Assembly (NCBI GenBank): GCA_030159075.1 | Contig: BROG01000649.1 | Location: 186,001-250,000, forward strand | Source of the DNA: Atrina japonica | Lineage: Eukaryota > Mollusca > Bivalvia > Pterioida > Pinnidae | Direction of reading: 5' to 3' | DNA length: 64,000 nt | In this document: positions 25,353 through 37,775 of the stretch, in pieces | Layout: every line of letters starts with the position of its first letter | How positions within the stretch are numbered: the stretch's first letter is position 1 | The notes under the pieces: model-generated | The model's input: the letters and a program-made list of their open reading frames with translations, nothing else | Database searches by the model: none | Told to the model about the DNA's origin: nothing | Translations under genes and position numbers: made by a program

Positions 25353-25850
25353 GTCAGTTCTATTTTTCATACTTACCAGGACAGCATTGAAAAACAATCA
25401 CTGCTTTCTTTCTTTACCTGTCTTAAGCTTTTTAACATTTCTGTCAAATACATGTATCAAACTTAAACTTCAAAATATATTGTTTCACGTCTAATTTTAC
25501 CTTGTGAAAGAATTGCAACACTACATGTATTTTATGAGAATTATCTTATTTTGTCTCTAGATTGATAAACTGATCACTGTCCTCCTGAAATTGTTGCAAA
25601 ATGTTGTAAAATTGCCACTAGAGGTCATTTTAAAGAAGCTTCCTGTTTTTGTCCTAGGACCTGAGACAACTGCAAATAGTGCTAAAAAAAATCATTTACT
25701 TACATACATGTATTTCGGATATGTTCAGTCATGTTATTTCCAGTATACCTAGATATAATTATTCAGCTGCTTATTTCACATACACACACAGGTATTTTTT
25801 CTTTTTTTTAACTCTAGTTATTTCACACACACATTTCTGTCATTTTTCAG

Positions 25851-25983
25851 GTGTTTGCCACATTTTCCACAGATGACTACGACAGAAGAAATGAGGATGT
25901 GGACCCTGTGGCTGCTTCAGCTGAGTACGAGTTAGAAAAACGTGTAGAGAAAATGGATGTCTTCCCAGTAGATTTAGTCAAAG
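25851..25983 (+). CDS. neurabin homologue, PP1-binding family block exon
   Basis: Phase 0 to phase 1; acceptor 'tgtcatttttcag', donor AAAG|GTCAGT. It encodes [20 protein letters not shown] then [20 protein letters not shown]. This is the most conserved non-PDZ block of neurabins and spinophilins. In the family it folds on binding PP1, occupying the C-terminal substrate groove and so changing substrate choice. It lies immediately after the RVKF exon and immediately before the PDZ exon, the order expected for the family. Confidence 0.97.
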
Positions 25984-27602
25984 GTCAGTTTTAATTTCAG
26001 AAAAAAATTTAATGACCACTAGGCATTTGGTTACCAATATTGATCAAGATTTGTCAGTGCCTTAGTATCAGATTTGGAAATTCAAAAATTGACATTTTTT
26101 TGTTATGGTCAAGTACTGATGTTTAGAAATAAAAGACACATATGTTTTGAAATTTGACTTAAAGACATAGTATCTACGATTTCCTCAAATATTTCAATCT
26201 CAATTGTTTGGGTCAAATATGTTAATATTTGGAGATAAAAAATGAAAAATTGTTGAATTAAAACACATAGAAGTATAGTTTTATTGTATTTCACAACTTT
26301 CCACGTTTTTTAAATTTTTTGTCGGTACGACAAAAATTCGTTTGCAAGCCCTCCCATATTCATATAACCTTAGCGTGACCTGTATTTGCGCATGCGCATT
26401 TCCATTGTTGATAGTGAAAAGCATGGCGTCCAAAGCAAAAACAAATCGTGGTACCTGTTAAATTGACAGATTCAGCTAGAAAAAGAAATCGGAAAAGAAG
26501 TTCTGGCGAAATACAACAAGACCAAGATAAATATTGGAAAGGAGCATGATCGATGGAAAGCCTCAAGGACCGTCTAAATGTAGTCTCACGTGCTTACCTC
26601 AGCATCCATTGATTGATATCGATACGATCTAGGTCATGCGTGTGCTTCTGGGATTGTTTCTGTGCATAATTAATGAGTTTGATTCTTACAGACGACGACA
26701 ACAAATCAGCATTTATCCGTTAATTACTTCTAATTATACAAAAAAGTGTCGACGTGGAAGATCATTATTCAGTCATATCTTCGATATTTCCGCAAAATTG
26801 CCGACTAAAAAAAATAACCATTTTCGTAGATACTATGTCTTTAAAATTATTGTTTTTAGCTGGCACATTGCCAAAGGCGAAAATTGGCTATAGCATTGTT
26901 CAAGTTGCGCACAATAGACTTTTTGTATATGTGGTCTTGGAATTACCATCAGAGTTAAACTGAGTGCACCGATATGATATAGTGCATGTATGTTGCATCA
27001 AAAATATGTATTGAAATTTTTCTGATCTTCTTCCTGGTGGAATTTCCTCTAATTATGAATTCTAGTAAATGGTAAACAATTTATATGAAGAGTCAGAGAG
27101 GACTAGGTGGAATGTGGGAAAGATGGGGATGGTCTCCATATTACCATCCGAGTGGAAATATTATTACTTGGGTATTTGTAAACCTGGCTGTCTGTACTTT
27201 CAGTACTTTGATATTTTACTGTAAGTCTGATGTGTTAAGGAATCATTGATACAGCAGCCAAAATCTGTAGCGTCAGTCCATTTTTGTGCCATATTACCAA
27301 CTCCTAGTAATCTAACCATCAAAATAAAAACACATAAAAGCCTCATTGCTGTCCATTTACGCTTAGTTAGGTTGTCAATTTTGTCTGATAATGTACTGTA
27401 TATTGTGCTTGTCTGAAACAAAATGTTAACATAAATTACACATTCGTATGTTGCTTTGTGATTGATACAAGTCTGAAAATTTCTGTGGGGACCCCACCGA
27501 AAGCTTTTTCGTACTAAAACACTTGTATTATTGCAGTTCATTTTAATCACTTAAAAAATGAATGAAACAGCATATTTGTATTTTCTGTAATTATTACAAC
27601 AG
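25984..27602 (+). other. intron carrying a TTAA-flanked element
   Basis: A 1.6-kb intron between the PP1-binding exon and the first PDZ exon. Its middle is the inverted-repeat element at 26,155-26,848. The remainder is T/A-rich without exon signal. The donor is GTCAGT and the acceptor ends 'attacaacag'. Confidence 0.75.
26155..26848. mobile_element. TTAA-flanked inverted-repeat DNA element with broken coding fragment
   Basis: The left end is TTAA then 'agacatagtatctacga'. The right end is its exact reverse complement followed by TTAA (26,841-26,844). TTAA on both sides fits piggyBac-type target duplication, although the terminal bases are not the usual CCY. Inside, an ATG at 26,423 opens MASKAKTNRG and then breaks. 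A shifted frame continues VVPVKLTDSARKRNRKRSSG, then a further shift and SLKDRLN. It is therefore a non-autonomous element carrying a decayed gene piece. Confidence 0.75.
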
Positions 27603-27723
27603 GACCAGAAGGATTGGGACTTAGTATAATTGGTATGGGCGTGGGTGCAGATGCTGGACTGGAAAAGCTTGGTATTTTCATCAAAACTTTGACTGATGGT
27701 GGTGCAGCTCAGAAGGACGGAAG
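27603..27723 (+). CDS. neurabin homologue, PDZ domain exon 1
   Basis: Phase 1 to phase 2; donor GGAAG|GTGAGA. It encodes [20 protein letters not shown] then [30 protein letters not shown] is the carboxylate-binding loop and beta-B strand of the PDZ domain, with the 'GMGxGAD' extension characteristic of neurabins. In the family this domain binds C-terminal peptides of partners such as p70 S6 kinase (neurabin-1). It sits right after the PP1-binding block, as in vertebrate proteins. Confidence 0.97.
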
Positions 27724-28542
27724 GTGAGATTTTCCCGTTCAATTCAGGTTTTCAAGGCTTTTAAAAAATAGTCATGTATGGGTAAAAATTGAAATTTTTA
27801 TGTAAACTTATATCTTTTGTAATACTAAATATGTAGATTCACTACAGTATATTTACATTTCCTGCGGCAGTCTCCCATTGACTTGGTGTTAATGTAGACT
27901 ATGTCTATATCAGCCGTCATCAAAGTTCCTCCTATGACATCACACAGTGAATGATATACCCTCCTTCATAACATGACGTCCCACAAAGGTAAATCAATCA
28001 GATGTATACTCTATACTTTTCTCTTCTACTTTAAACTCTGTACTCTATACTTTTCTTTTCTACTTTAAACTTTATACTCTATACTTTTCTCTTCTACTTT
28101 AAACTTTGCTGTTCCATCAAGATGACTCTTCTCACTTTGAAGGCAGGATTTTTGATTCTCATCATTTTGTTTCACAACATGAAAACTTTGATACATAAAT
28201 ATCACAACCAAGAGGGCACCATTGTATTTATCTGTCATCAAAATGGCATCTATATTGACAATGAGTACACACTGACATGCATTTAATTGTTAAATAAATA
28301 GGATATAAATCTGTAATTGAACTTTATTTGCAGAATGGGTTTTATTTAGATGTATAAGAATCAGACGATATAGCTCATTTCAACTTATGTATTTTAATTG
28401 GGGATGGTGCAGATTTTAAGACAATGCAAAGAAGGAGATTTTGTCAATAAATGTAAACATTTTATGATAAAAAAAATAAATAGAATATTAAAGAACTTTA
28501 TGAATTCTGTGAAAGAGCAACTTGAGTATACCGTTAAGTATA

Positions 28543-28565
28543 TATTCTCTCTCTCTCTCTCTCTG

Positions 28566-28637
<72 letters not shown>

Positions 28638-28646
28638 TCTCACACA

Positions 28647-28705
<59 letters not shown>

Positions 28706-28728
28706 CACACACCTCTCTCTCTCTCTCT
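28543..28728. repeat. (TC)n/(CA)n compound microsatellite
   Basis: Alternating TC and CA runs over about 185 bp. Open frames through it encode only Ser-Leu or Thr-His repeats and are not genes. Confidence 0.97.
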
Positions 28729-29893
28729 GATTCTTAGACTTTAGGAGGAAGCATAATTTACAAGTGTAGCATTTTGATATAGTACATTGAACCAAGAATA
28801 TCCAGGAAGGTTTACAGTTCTGATGTTTTTTCCCTACTTTTGACATAATTTATGTGACAAGATAAATGTTTGTATGTTGTGTAAACACCAATCTGCACTT
28901 TGCCAAAACATCATAGTGAATCTTAACCATTTTATAATGTACATCTGACTTCCCTGTTATTTGAGGTACCAGAAGGGATGTGTAAATGTTTCAACAAATG
29001 GTGTAGAAATTTACCAGAAGGAATGTGAAAACGTTTCAACAAAGCATGTAGGAACTAAAGAAAATTTATCAGTTTTTGCAAGAAGACATAGAACCTCGCA
29101 AATATTGCCGAGTTGAAAAATAATGTTACAACTATATTGTCTTCTTTGGCAAAGTCTAAATTAAATATGTGAGAGAATCTGTATGTGAAAGAGAACGTGA
29201 GAATGTGCAATAGACTATGTTAGAGAATGCGTATAAGAGTATGTGTGTGCAAGGGAGAGTGAATGTGCGGGATAGTGTGAAAGGCAGAAGAATGTGTGTG
29301 AGAAAGATCACTTTCCTGTCAAGATAGAGATCTGAGTGATGTGTGTGTCACTTCACCAGATTCACATGCTCATTTCTGATTGTACTATTTTGAGATGAAA
29401 ACCAGATTAAACTAAAAATTGTGTTATTATCAAATGGAAGCAAAATTGGAAGCACCTGTGTATATTCTGCATTCAATTTATGAAATGAACTTGAGAGAAT
29501 TCCTGTGAAATTTTATTTTTGTTTTTTACAAACATTTATATATTCAGAATGAAACCAAAAATCAAGAGTCTGTTTTGAGCTTGTAATCAAGTTGATTTCA
29601 TTCTGGCTAGATAAGGCAGAGTTCAACATTATGGTTTGTCCAGTTGTCCGAGACAAGTTCTTTTTGTGTTTGGACAAGTAGATGTCCAAAAGGACAAGTG
29701 AAATTGTTGAAGAGAAAAATTAATTCAATAAAGTTTATTTTTGTTTAAATACAAAGTAATATCTTTGAATGTTACACTTGATTTTAGGACAAGTCATTTT
29801 TGCATTGGAACATGTAGATTTAAATACTACTTGTCCTGCAGGATAAGTGGAAATTTTCATTAATGTTGACCCTTGTAAGTCTCCTTTTTGTTT

Positions 29894-31690
29894 GCAGTTT
29901 AGATCGGGGCAGTTTCATCATTTTTATGCTCTGAGGTTAAAGATCAGTTTAGACCGGGGCAGTTTCATCATTTTTATGCTCTGAGGTTAAAGATCAGTTT
30001 AAATTGGGGCAGTTTCATCATTTTTATGCTCTGAGGTTAAAGATCACTTTAGATCGGGGCAGTTTCATCATTTTTATGCTCTGAGGTTAAAGATCAGTTT
30101 AGATCGGGGCAGTTTCATTATTTTTATGCTCTGAGGTTAAAGATCAGTTTAGATCGGGGCAGTTTCATCATTTTTATGCTCTGAGGTTAAAGATCAGTTT
30201 TTAGATCGGGGCAGCAGTTTCATCATTTTTATGCTCTGAGGTTAAAGATCAGTTTAGATCGGGGGCAGTTTCATCATTTTTATGCTCTGAGGTTAAAGAT
30301 CACTTTTCAGTTTCATCATTTTTATGCTCTGTTAAAGATCAGTTTAGATCGGGGCAGTTTCATTATTTTTATGCTCTGAGGTTAAAGATCAGTTTAGATC
30401 GGGGCAGTTTCATCATTTTTATGCTCTGAGGTTAAAGATTTTAGATCGGGGCAGTTTCATCATTTTTATGCTCTGAGGTTAAAGATCAGTTTAGACCGGG
30501 GCAGTTTCATCATTTTTATGCTCTGAGGTTAAAGATCACTTTAGATCGGGGCAGTTTCATCATTTTTATGCTCTGAGGTTAAAGATCACTTTAGATCGGG
30601 GCAGTTTCATCATTTTTATGCTCTGAGGTTAAAGATCAGTTTAGACTGGGGCAGTTTCATCATTTTTATGCTCTGAGGTTAAAGATCAGTTTAGATCGGG
30701 GCAGTTTCATCATTTTTTATGCTCTGAGGTTAAAGATCAGTTTAGATCGGGGCAGTTTCATCATTTTTATGCTCTGAGGTTAAAGATCAGTTTAGATCGG
30801 GGCAGTTTCATCATTTTTATGCTCTGAGGTTAAAGATCAGTTTAGATCGGGGCAGTTTCATCATTTTTATGCTCTGAGGTTAAAGATCAGTTTAGATCGG
30901 GGCAGTTTCATCATTTTTATGCTCTGAGGTTAAAGATCAGTTTAGACCGGGGCAGTTTCATCATTTTTATGCTCTGAGGTTAAAGATCAGTTTAGATCGG
31001 GGCAGTTTCATCATTTTTATGCTCTGAGGTTAAAGATCAGTTTAGATCGGGGCAGTTTCATCATTTTTATGCTCTGAGGTTAAAGATCAGTTTAGATCGG
31101 GGCAGTTTCATCATTTTTATGCTCTGAGGTTAAAGATCAGTTTAGATCGGGGCAGTTTCATTATTTTTATGCTCTGAGGTTAAAGATCAGTTTAGATCGG
31201 GGCAGTTTCATCATTTTTATGCTCTGAGGTTAAAGATCAGTTTAGATCGGGGCAGTTTCATCATTTTTATGCTCTGAGGTTAAAGATCAGTTTAGACCGG
31301 GGCAGTTTCATTATTTTTAATGCCTTGAGGTTAGAATCATTTTAAATTGGGGCAGTTTCATCATTTTTAATGCCCTGAGGTTAAGATCAGTTTAGATTGC
31401 GGCAGTTTCATCATTTTTTTATGCCCTGAGGCTAAAGATTAGTTTAGATTGGGACAGTTTCAACATTTTGATGCCCTAAGGTTAAGATCAGTTTAAATTG
31501 GGGTAGTTTCATCATTTTTAATGCCCTGAGGTTAAGATCAGTTTAAATTGGGGCAGTTTCACCATTTTTAATGCCCTGAGGTTAAGATCAGTTTAGATCG
31601 GGGCAGTTTCATTTTTTATGCCCTGAGGCTAAAGATCAGTTTAGATCAGGGCAGTTTCATCATTTTTAATGCCCTAAGGTTAATGATTTT
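29894..31690. repeat. 50-bp minisatellite, about 36 copies
   Basis: The unit is 'gttaaagatcagtttagatc', 'ggggcagtttcatcattttt', then 'atgctctgag'. The central copies are nearly identical. The right-hand copies (from about 31,310) are diverged and use 'atgccctgagg'. The array runs straight into about 31,690-31,880, which matches the body of the dispersed element at 45,130-45,400 and 55,137-55,330. Confidence 0.97.
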
Positions 31691-32674
31691 CAGAAGTATT
31701 ATTTTTCATCAAATTGCAACATTTTGGTTTTCGTTGAATAATTTGAGTTTCTGTCCTTAAATTTTAACCAAGTTGTTGTTTTATGATGGCAAGATTGAAT
31801 TTGATTACAGCCATCACTTGCCAGTATTTGCCAGAGTTATGGGACTTTAAAAAACTTTATGAATAAATTAGCTCTCACGGCCATTTTGTTGTTACATGTA
31901 TTAGTTGACTCTCTTACAAGTGAAACCAGTGTGTGGGAATTAATGAGCTTTGTGTGTGTCAGTCATTCCCTCCTGTTAAAGTTTTGATTTAGGTTTTGGA
32001 ATAATAATTTTGTTATGGGAGGACATGTATTCTTTCATCAATACTCTCAGATTGCTAGTATTTTCTTTTTTTGGCCTATGGATTAACAATAATTTGGGTT
32101 GTAAAAATAAGGCAGCACAATTCAAGGTTTCATGGTGTATTTAGTGCAAAACAATCACAGAAATTCAATGCAGTTGCAATTATTTTCGGATGTTTTTTTA
32201 AGTAAGAGTAAAGTTTTTTTTCCTTGTCTTGAGTAATGGAATAAATCACGTAATACAACAGTTGGAATTTTAAGTAGTTGGAACTTGTAGTATATGACTT
32301 AGATTACCAGCTCTTTGAAACTGCTGAGATTCTACTAAAATTTCTAAACTATGCAAAAAGAGAAAAAAAATGGAGAGACAATTTGTGTCTTTGTAGACAG
32401 ATTTTTAGGATTGTTTCTTATGATTGGTTTGTATATCTAAAAATTAAGAAGATAAATATGTGTTGACAGAGGGTGTTTTGTTTTAATGCAGACTAGTTTT
32501 GATGGTTTCTCAAGTTTCTGTGCATTTTTTGAATTATCACTTAAACCTCCAGCTGTAGATTAAGTTTTTATGTTTACAGACATTCAGTTTTGTTCACATA
32601 CACAAAATTACATGTACCTGCATACATATCTACATATCTGCACTTGTACATTGTATATTTACACATGCATGCTT

Positions 32675-32880
32675 CCATTGTACATACAAAACACACACAT
32701 GTACATAAATTTTAACACATACATATTGTACATACAAAACACACATAAACATGTACATAAATTTCTACACATACATATTGTACATACAAAACACACATAA
32801 ACATGTACATAAATTTCTACACATACACATTGTACATACAAAACACGCACATGTACATAAATTTCTACACATACGTACTG
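32675..32880. repeat. 51-bp tandem repeat, 4 copies
   Basis: Units contain 'catacaaaacacacataaac', 'atgtacataaatttctacac' and 'atacatattgta'. The array lies in a wider CA/TACA-rich tract. Confidence 0.92.
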
Positions 32881-33240
32881 TAAATCAGTCAATTTTCACA
32901 GGAATTTATTTTTGCAAAACATTGGTTCTGATTTATTTGTGGGATGATATTTTAGCGTTTTGGAATGTCCATTTTGTTGTACTTTTATTATATTTCATAA
33001 CAAAAGTTGTCTTCCATACACTCGTGTTCGATGAGAACTCACAATAAATATCAACTTTTTTCTTAAACTTGTCCTTTTTTTTTTATCTCTGTTGGCTAAA
33101 ATCAAGCCCAATAATGTTGCATTGTGCCTTTCAGTTTCACCTTGAATCCTCAGTATCAAGTTGAAAAATTTTCGCGAGCGAGAACTTTCACAAAATTAGT
33201 TATTTTGAGTATATACAATTCTCGCGAAGAAAACCAAATT

Positions 33241-33300
33241 TATAACATACACATACACATTCACACACACACATTCATACACATACACACACACATCAAT
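33241..33300. repeat. CA/CATA-rich simple repeat
   Basis: Degenerate ACACAT repeats. The strand-reversed TG-rich counterpart lies at about 33,760-33,845. Confidence 0.85.
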
Positions 33301-34782
33301 GCATACACAAACATGACATAAATACATGCATTCATGTACATATACATTGTACATGCACTCAAGCACACACCCCTTGAAAGACATGACAAATGTATACATA
33401 TATACACATTAGTGACTGAGTCATCTGCCTCAGAACATTAGATACAGATGTAAGAGAGAATGTATGTCCTAAAGTGAAGCTTCACTTTCATGTAAAACAT
33501 CTACCAATGTCAAAATACACTTCACTTACAGTATACATTTCTAGAATCAGTTGCATTTGTGAAGGAATTGTGTGATGTTTATACACTGTTTAGCGGAGGA
33601 GCTGATTTATATAGGTAATTATTTGACATCTTTGTATCTGTATATCTCGGTGATCCTGTATACAGTTTTGCGTGTATTTTGGTGTTTGTGCTATTTACAA
33701 AATATTTTTTTGTTTAAATTGAATCTAAAATGGCTTCATGGCTAAACTTTCAGCTTGAAGTGTGCGTGTGTGTTTGTTAGCATGCCTGTTTGTGTATATG
33801 CGTGCATGTGTTTGTGTGTGTGTTTTGTGTGTGTATGTGTGCGCACGCTCACCTTTGAGGAAGAGTTCATGGAGTGATGTACCCAACACAAGTATAACCA
33901 GAGATTCTTTCTACTTCCCAAATTCTGGGTCCAGAGTCTGAAAAATTAGGAAACTAATATTTTAACTAAAACAGAGAACTTAATTTGAGACAGTTGTTTA
34001 AAAAAAACTTTATTCTTTATTTTGATTGATATATAGAGTATGTCAACAAGGATGACTTTACATATAGAGTCTATCAACATAATGACTTACAGAAAGTCTC
34101 TATCCACATGACCCGACTTAGATAGTCCTTGCTCTCTACAGCTGTGTAAGATTTCTTCTCTCATAAATCTGTACAAGTCTACAAGGTGTTGAAGTAATCA
34201 AATTCATTGAAGCATCTTTGAAGCAGTGACATGAAACAGGCATTTGTGATCATTACTTGATAAAATGTCTGCAGTCTAGATAACAGGAGTTTAATTTTTA
34301 CTATAAAACAGTCTTTTTATTGTTTTCTATTTTGTTTTCATTTTTCACATCTATTTTGCAGTAAATATTTGTTATTGAATAAGATTTCTAAAGGTTTTCA
34401 TTTCTTCTAATGAAGATAGTCTTAAAGCAAGGGTAGAAGCAAAGTTATGTCCCCTTTACTACATGTACATGTATAGTACAGGGTTTCTAGATCTCATCAG
34501 TTCATTCAAACCTACGATTTAAGATTGAACTCACCTAGCAAGTATTATAGTCTGGTCTATATCTCACCTGAGGGGTGTAATATACATGTATAAGTGTTAT
34601 TGAGTGTTGTGTTTATAATTGTTACACTTTCTGTTAGTGTTTTGATGTTTCTTGATCAGGTTGATGCAGACCAAGTTTACAGTTTGCTGTTAGATGGCAT
34701 GAAAGTTACTGTATCATGTGTATGTCTATGTACAACTGGGAGTTTTGAGTTCTCTGTAGTCTGCAAGTTACCTAAAACCATA

Positions 34783-34861
34783 TCAGAGAGAGAGAGAGAG
34801 AGGGAGAGAGAGAGACAGAGAGGGAGAGAGAGACAGACTGGCAGATAAACAGTAGAAAGAT

Positions 34862-34892
<31 letters not shown>
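34783..34892. repeat. (GA)n degenerate microsatellite
   Basis: Two GA-rich blocks separated by a short 'ctggcagataaacagtagaa' spacer. Confidence 0.93.
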
Positions 34893-35589
34893 TTGACAAA
34901 ATTTAAATACATGTATACAGGAGACTTTTATGGCAGATGGCATTTATTCTTGAAAATGCACATAAAAGATGTAAAGGAATGTTATTTGATAGAAAAAACT
35001 TCAAGTGAAAAGATATTTTAGTCACTGATTTTTGTATTGTTTTGTATTTTTGTTCTTTTATCCTTCTGTTTGGTACTGTAGGATGTAAAGTATTGAAACT
35101 TGAGATGCATATATATAGATACGTACACAATGCCAACTGATAAACTTGATATCAACATGGTAACTGTGAATGACCTTTGTTAATGTTTTTAAACTACAAC
35201 CCACTAGTGCTATAACGTTATTGTCCATACAAAACAGCTGAACCTATCATTCAGTGGTATAGTAAAATACACATAACCTGGCGGGGTGGAGTCTTGTGAC
35301 CCCTTCCTTGACCTGCACGACTTTAAATTTTAGGTAATAATGCATTACATAAAAATTACACTGACCAGAGTGATCGCTCCTACTCATCACCATAGCATAA
35401 GAGAGTATCCAATGAGGGATAAAACGTTTTTCTTGTGCAGCTTTGTCATAACTGAAAAGTGAGTTGAATCATCCATATGATAATCAAAAGGTTACTCTGC
35501 CCGGCCACCTTATGTGAGTTGGACAATGCATTTAAGACAACTATGGTAAGCATGTATCAATCAGTAGAAGTGGCCGGCCATTGATATAG

Positions 35590-36590
35590 GCCTTTGGCAT
35601 AAAATTTCACAGTGAAAAATGTAGGGACCTGTGGTATAAAATTTAACAGTAGAGAAAAACTATAATGTAGGGACTTTTGGTATAAAATTTAACAGTAGAG
35701 AAAAACTATAATGTAGGGGCTTTTGGTATAAAATTTAACAGTAGAGAAAAACTATAATGTAGGGACTTTTGGTATAGAAAAACTTTGGTATAAAATTTAG
35801 GGAGAAAGGCTATAATATAGGGATCTTTGGTATTAAAATTTCACAGTAACAGGCTATAATATAGGGATCTTTGATAAAATTTCACAGTGGAGAAAGGCTA
35901 TAATGTAGGGACTTTGGTGGTATATAATATTTCTTTGGTATACAATTAGAGTGGAAAAACTATAATATAGGGATAGTGGAGAAAGGCTATTTGGGATATA
36001 AAATTTCACAGTGGAGAAAGTAGAGAAAAATTTCTATAATAGGGATCTTTGGTATAAAATTTTTGTGGAGAAAGGCTATTTCACTTTGGTAGAAAATATA
36101 CGGGAGAAAGGCTATTGGGATCTATATAAAATTTCACAGTGGAGAAAAGCTATAATATAGGGATCTTTGGTCTAAATTTTCGCAATGGAGAAAGGCTATA
36201 ATATAGGGACCTTTTGGTATAAAATTTCACAGTGGACTATATAATTGGGATCTTTGGTATAAAAATTTCACAGTGGAGAAAGGCTCGTTAAAATTTCACA
36301 GAAAAGGCTATAATATAGGTCTTTGGTATTTTTCACAGTGTATAATATAGGGATCTTTGTGTGGAGAAAGGCTATAATATAGGGATCTTTGGTATAAAAT
36401 TTCACAGTGGAGAAAGGCTATAATATAGGGATCTTTGGTATAAAATTTCACAGTGGAGAAAGGCTATAATATAGGGATCTTTGGTATAAAATTTCACAGT
36501 GGAGAAATATAAGGATCTTTGGTATAAAAATTTCACAGTGGAGAAAGGCTATAATAGGGACCTTTGGTATAAAATTTCTTTGGAGATGCT
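35590..36590. repeat. 46-bp minisatellite with many truncated units
   Basis: The base unit is 'tataatatagggatctttgg', 'tataaaatttcacagtggag', then 'aaaggc'. Regular copies occur at about 35,600-35,770 and 36,370-36,560. Between them units are truncated at many different points. Confidence 0.93.
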
Positions 36591-37156
36591 TTGAAACAAT
36601 GAAGAAAGGCCATTAGTGTTTGGGGACAATGATTTAAGTTATTATATATAACATGAAAATTCTCTAATCCATCATAAATAAATTGTGATTTGTGATTTTG
36701 AAGAATCTTGAAAAGAAAACAAAATATTAATGAAATTTTTAAGCCCCCAGCCTGAAAGGTCTGTGGGGGGGCATTTAGTGTTTGGATTGTCTGTCTATCT
36801 ATCTGTTTGTCTATCTGTGTGTCTGTCTGTTCGTAATTCCATCCCGTTTACATATTAAGTGCAATATTTCAAGTTTGGATTGTGATACAGTAACACAACG
36901 TAGACTGTAAGTTCATCTAGGGGTTGCTCACACTTCATTGACATCACATGCCCCGGGGACGGGGTGAGGTCAAAATGTAGGACGTTGCAATATTTAAAGT
37001 TTGGATTGTGATACTGTTTGTGTTTCACGGACACATCTTGTTTTTTCAGAGATCCCTTTTATCAAAGTGGGGCACATATTTCATCTTGACCTTTGCAGAG
37101 AAAATATTATTTATTAACAATTATAATAATTCTATACATAACAATGTGTATTTCAG

Positions 37157-37261
37157 GATCAAAGTGAATGACCAGATCATAGAGGTGAATGGGAAAAGTC
37201 TTGTTGGAGTGACCCAAGCTTATGCAGCCTCTGTACTCAGGAATACCAGTGGTCAAGTACT
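37157..37261 (+). CDS. neurabin homologue, PDZ domain exon 2
   Basis: Phase 2 to phase 2; acceptor 'gtgtatttcag', donor TACT|GTAAGT. It encodes [20 protein letters not shown] then [15 protein letters not shown]. This is the second half of the PDZ domain: beta-D/E (NDQIIEVNG), helix alpha-2 starting [10 protein letters not shown], and the last strand. The hydrophobic alpha-2 first-turn positions typical of the family are kept. Its symmetric phase means skipping would keep frame but destroy the ligand groove. Confidence 0.97.
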
Positions 37262-37304
37262 GTAAGTATCAGAGAGTATTTTACTTTTACAGTTAATAGC
37301 ACAG

Positions 37305-37545
37305 GGATTTTCCACCCTATCATATGGGGCCGAAATATGGTACCATTCCAATAGCAAAAACAACACATTTTTCTCAATTTGCAGTTGAAATTTCCCAATT
37401 GATGTCAAATGACAATGAATTTGAAAAGATTCTTGTATTTTCACGTACTTTTTTGTGTACATGTATTTCTAGATTTCTCAATTTTTATAAAATTTTGCTA
37501 AAATTACCTAAAAAGGCTCCATTCCCAAAAGAGTAGAAAATTGGA
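37305..37545. mobile_element. MITE, GGATTTTCCA family
   Basis: It starts 'gggattttccaccctatc' and shares its interior ('aaatttcccaattgatgtca') with the copy at 23,517-23,760. The right inverted end is eroded ('agagtagaaaattgg'). Confidence 0.75.
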
Positions 37546-37575
37546 GTTTAATTTTCTAAATAAAGATGGGAGAGG

Positions 37576-37775
37576 GGGGCTCCATGGTCGAGTGGTTAGA
37601 ACATCAGGCTGTAAACCATGAAGTCTCTCTTTCACCTATTGTCAGCGTGTGTTTGAGTCTCGCTGATTTTTGTGAGATAGTTTGCCAGTTTACCTGCAGA
37701 AGGCCAGTGGTCTCTTCCCAGGTACACTGTAACTGGGATCTCTCCGTCACCACTAAAAACAGGATTAGAGTTAAA
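37576..37775 (+). mobile_element. tRNA-derived SINE (second family)
   Basis: The head 'ctccatggtcgagtggttag' resembles a tRNA A box and 'gtttgagtctcgctg' a B box. The body has 'cccaggtacactgtaactgg'. The same family occurs at 63,790-64,000 and, disrupted, at 42,430-44,180. It has no intact cloverleaf, so it is not a tRNA gene. Confidence 0.75.

Larger units (their letters stand above)
27724..37156 (+). other. 9.4-kb intron splitting the PDZ domain
   Basis: This is the longest intron seen. Contents: a short 3x repeat 'cttttctcttctactttaaa' (28,015-28,112), TC/CA microsatellite (28,543-28,728), the 50-bp minisatellite (29,894-31,690), a 51-bp array (32,675-32,880), GA-rich tracts (34,783-34,892), the 46-bp array (35,590-36,590) and a dispersed 'gcccccagcctgaaaggtct' element (36,740-37,020). 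No exon was recognised. Confidence 0.75.

Noticed and set aside
25192..25494. 100-codon frame overlapping the RVKF exon
   Set aside because: It is another frame of the true exon, which is fixed by RVKF, the downstream family block and splice phases.
28398..28846. Long open frames on both strands with Ser-Leu or Arg-Glu repeats
   Set aside because: They are translations of TC/CA microsatellite. The same holds for 10,062-10,397, 34,677-34,943 and 58,472-58,799.
33160..33240. Inverted TCTCGCGA-like motif
   Set aside because: It lies in a CpG-bearing segment that looks like a piece of a dispersed repeat. There is no gene start nearby.
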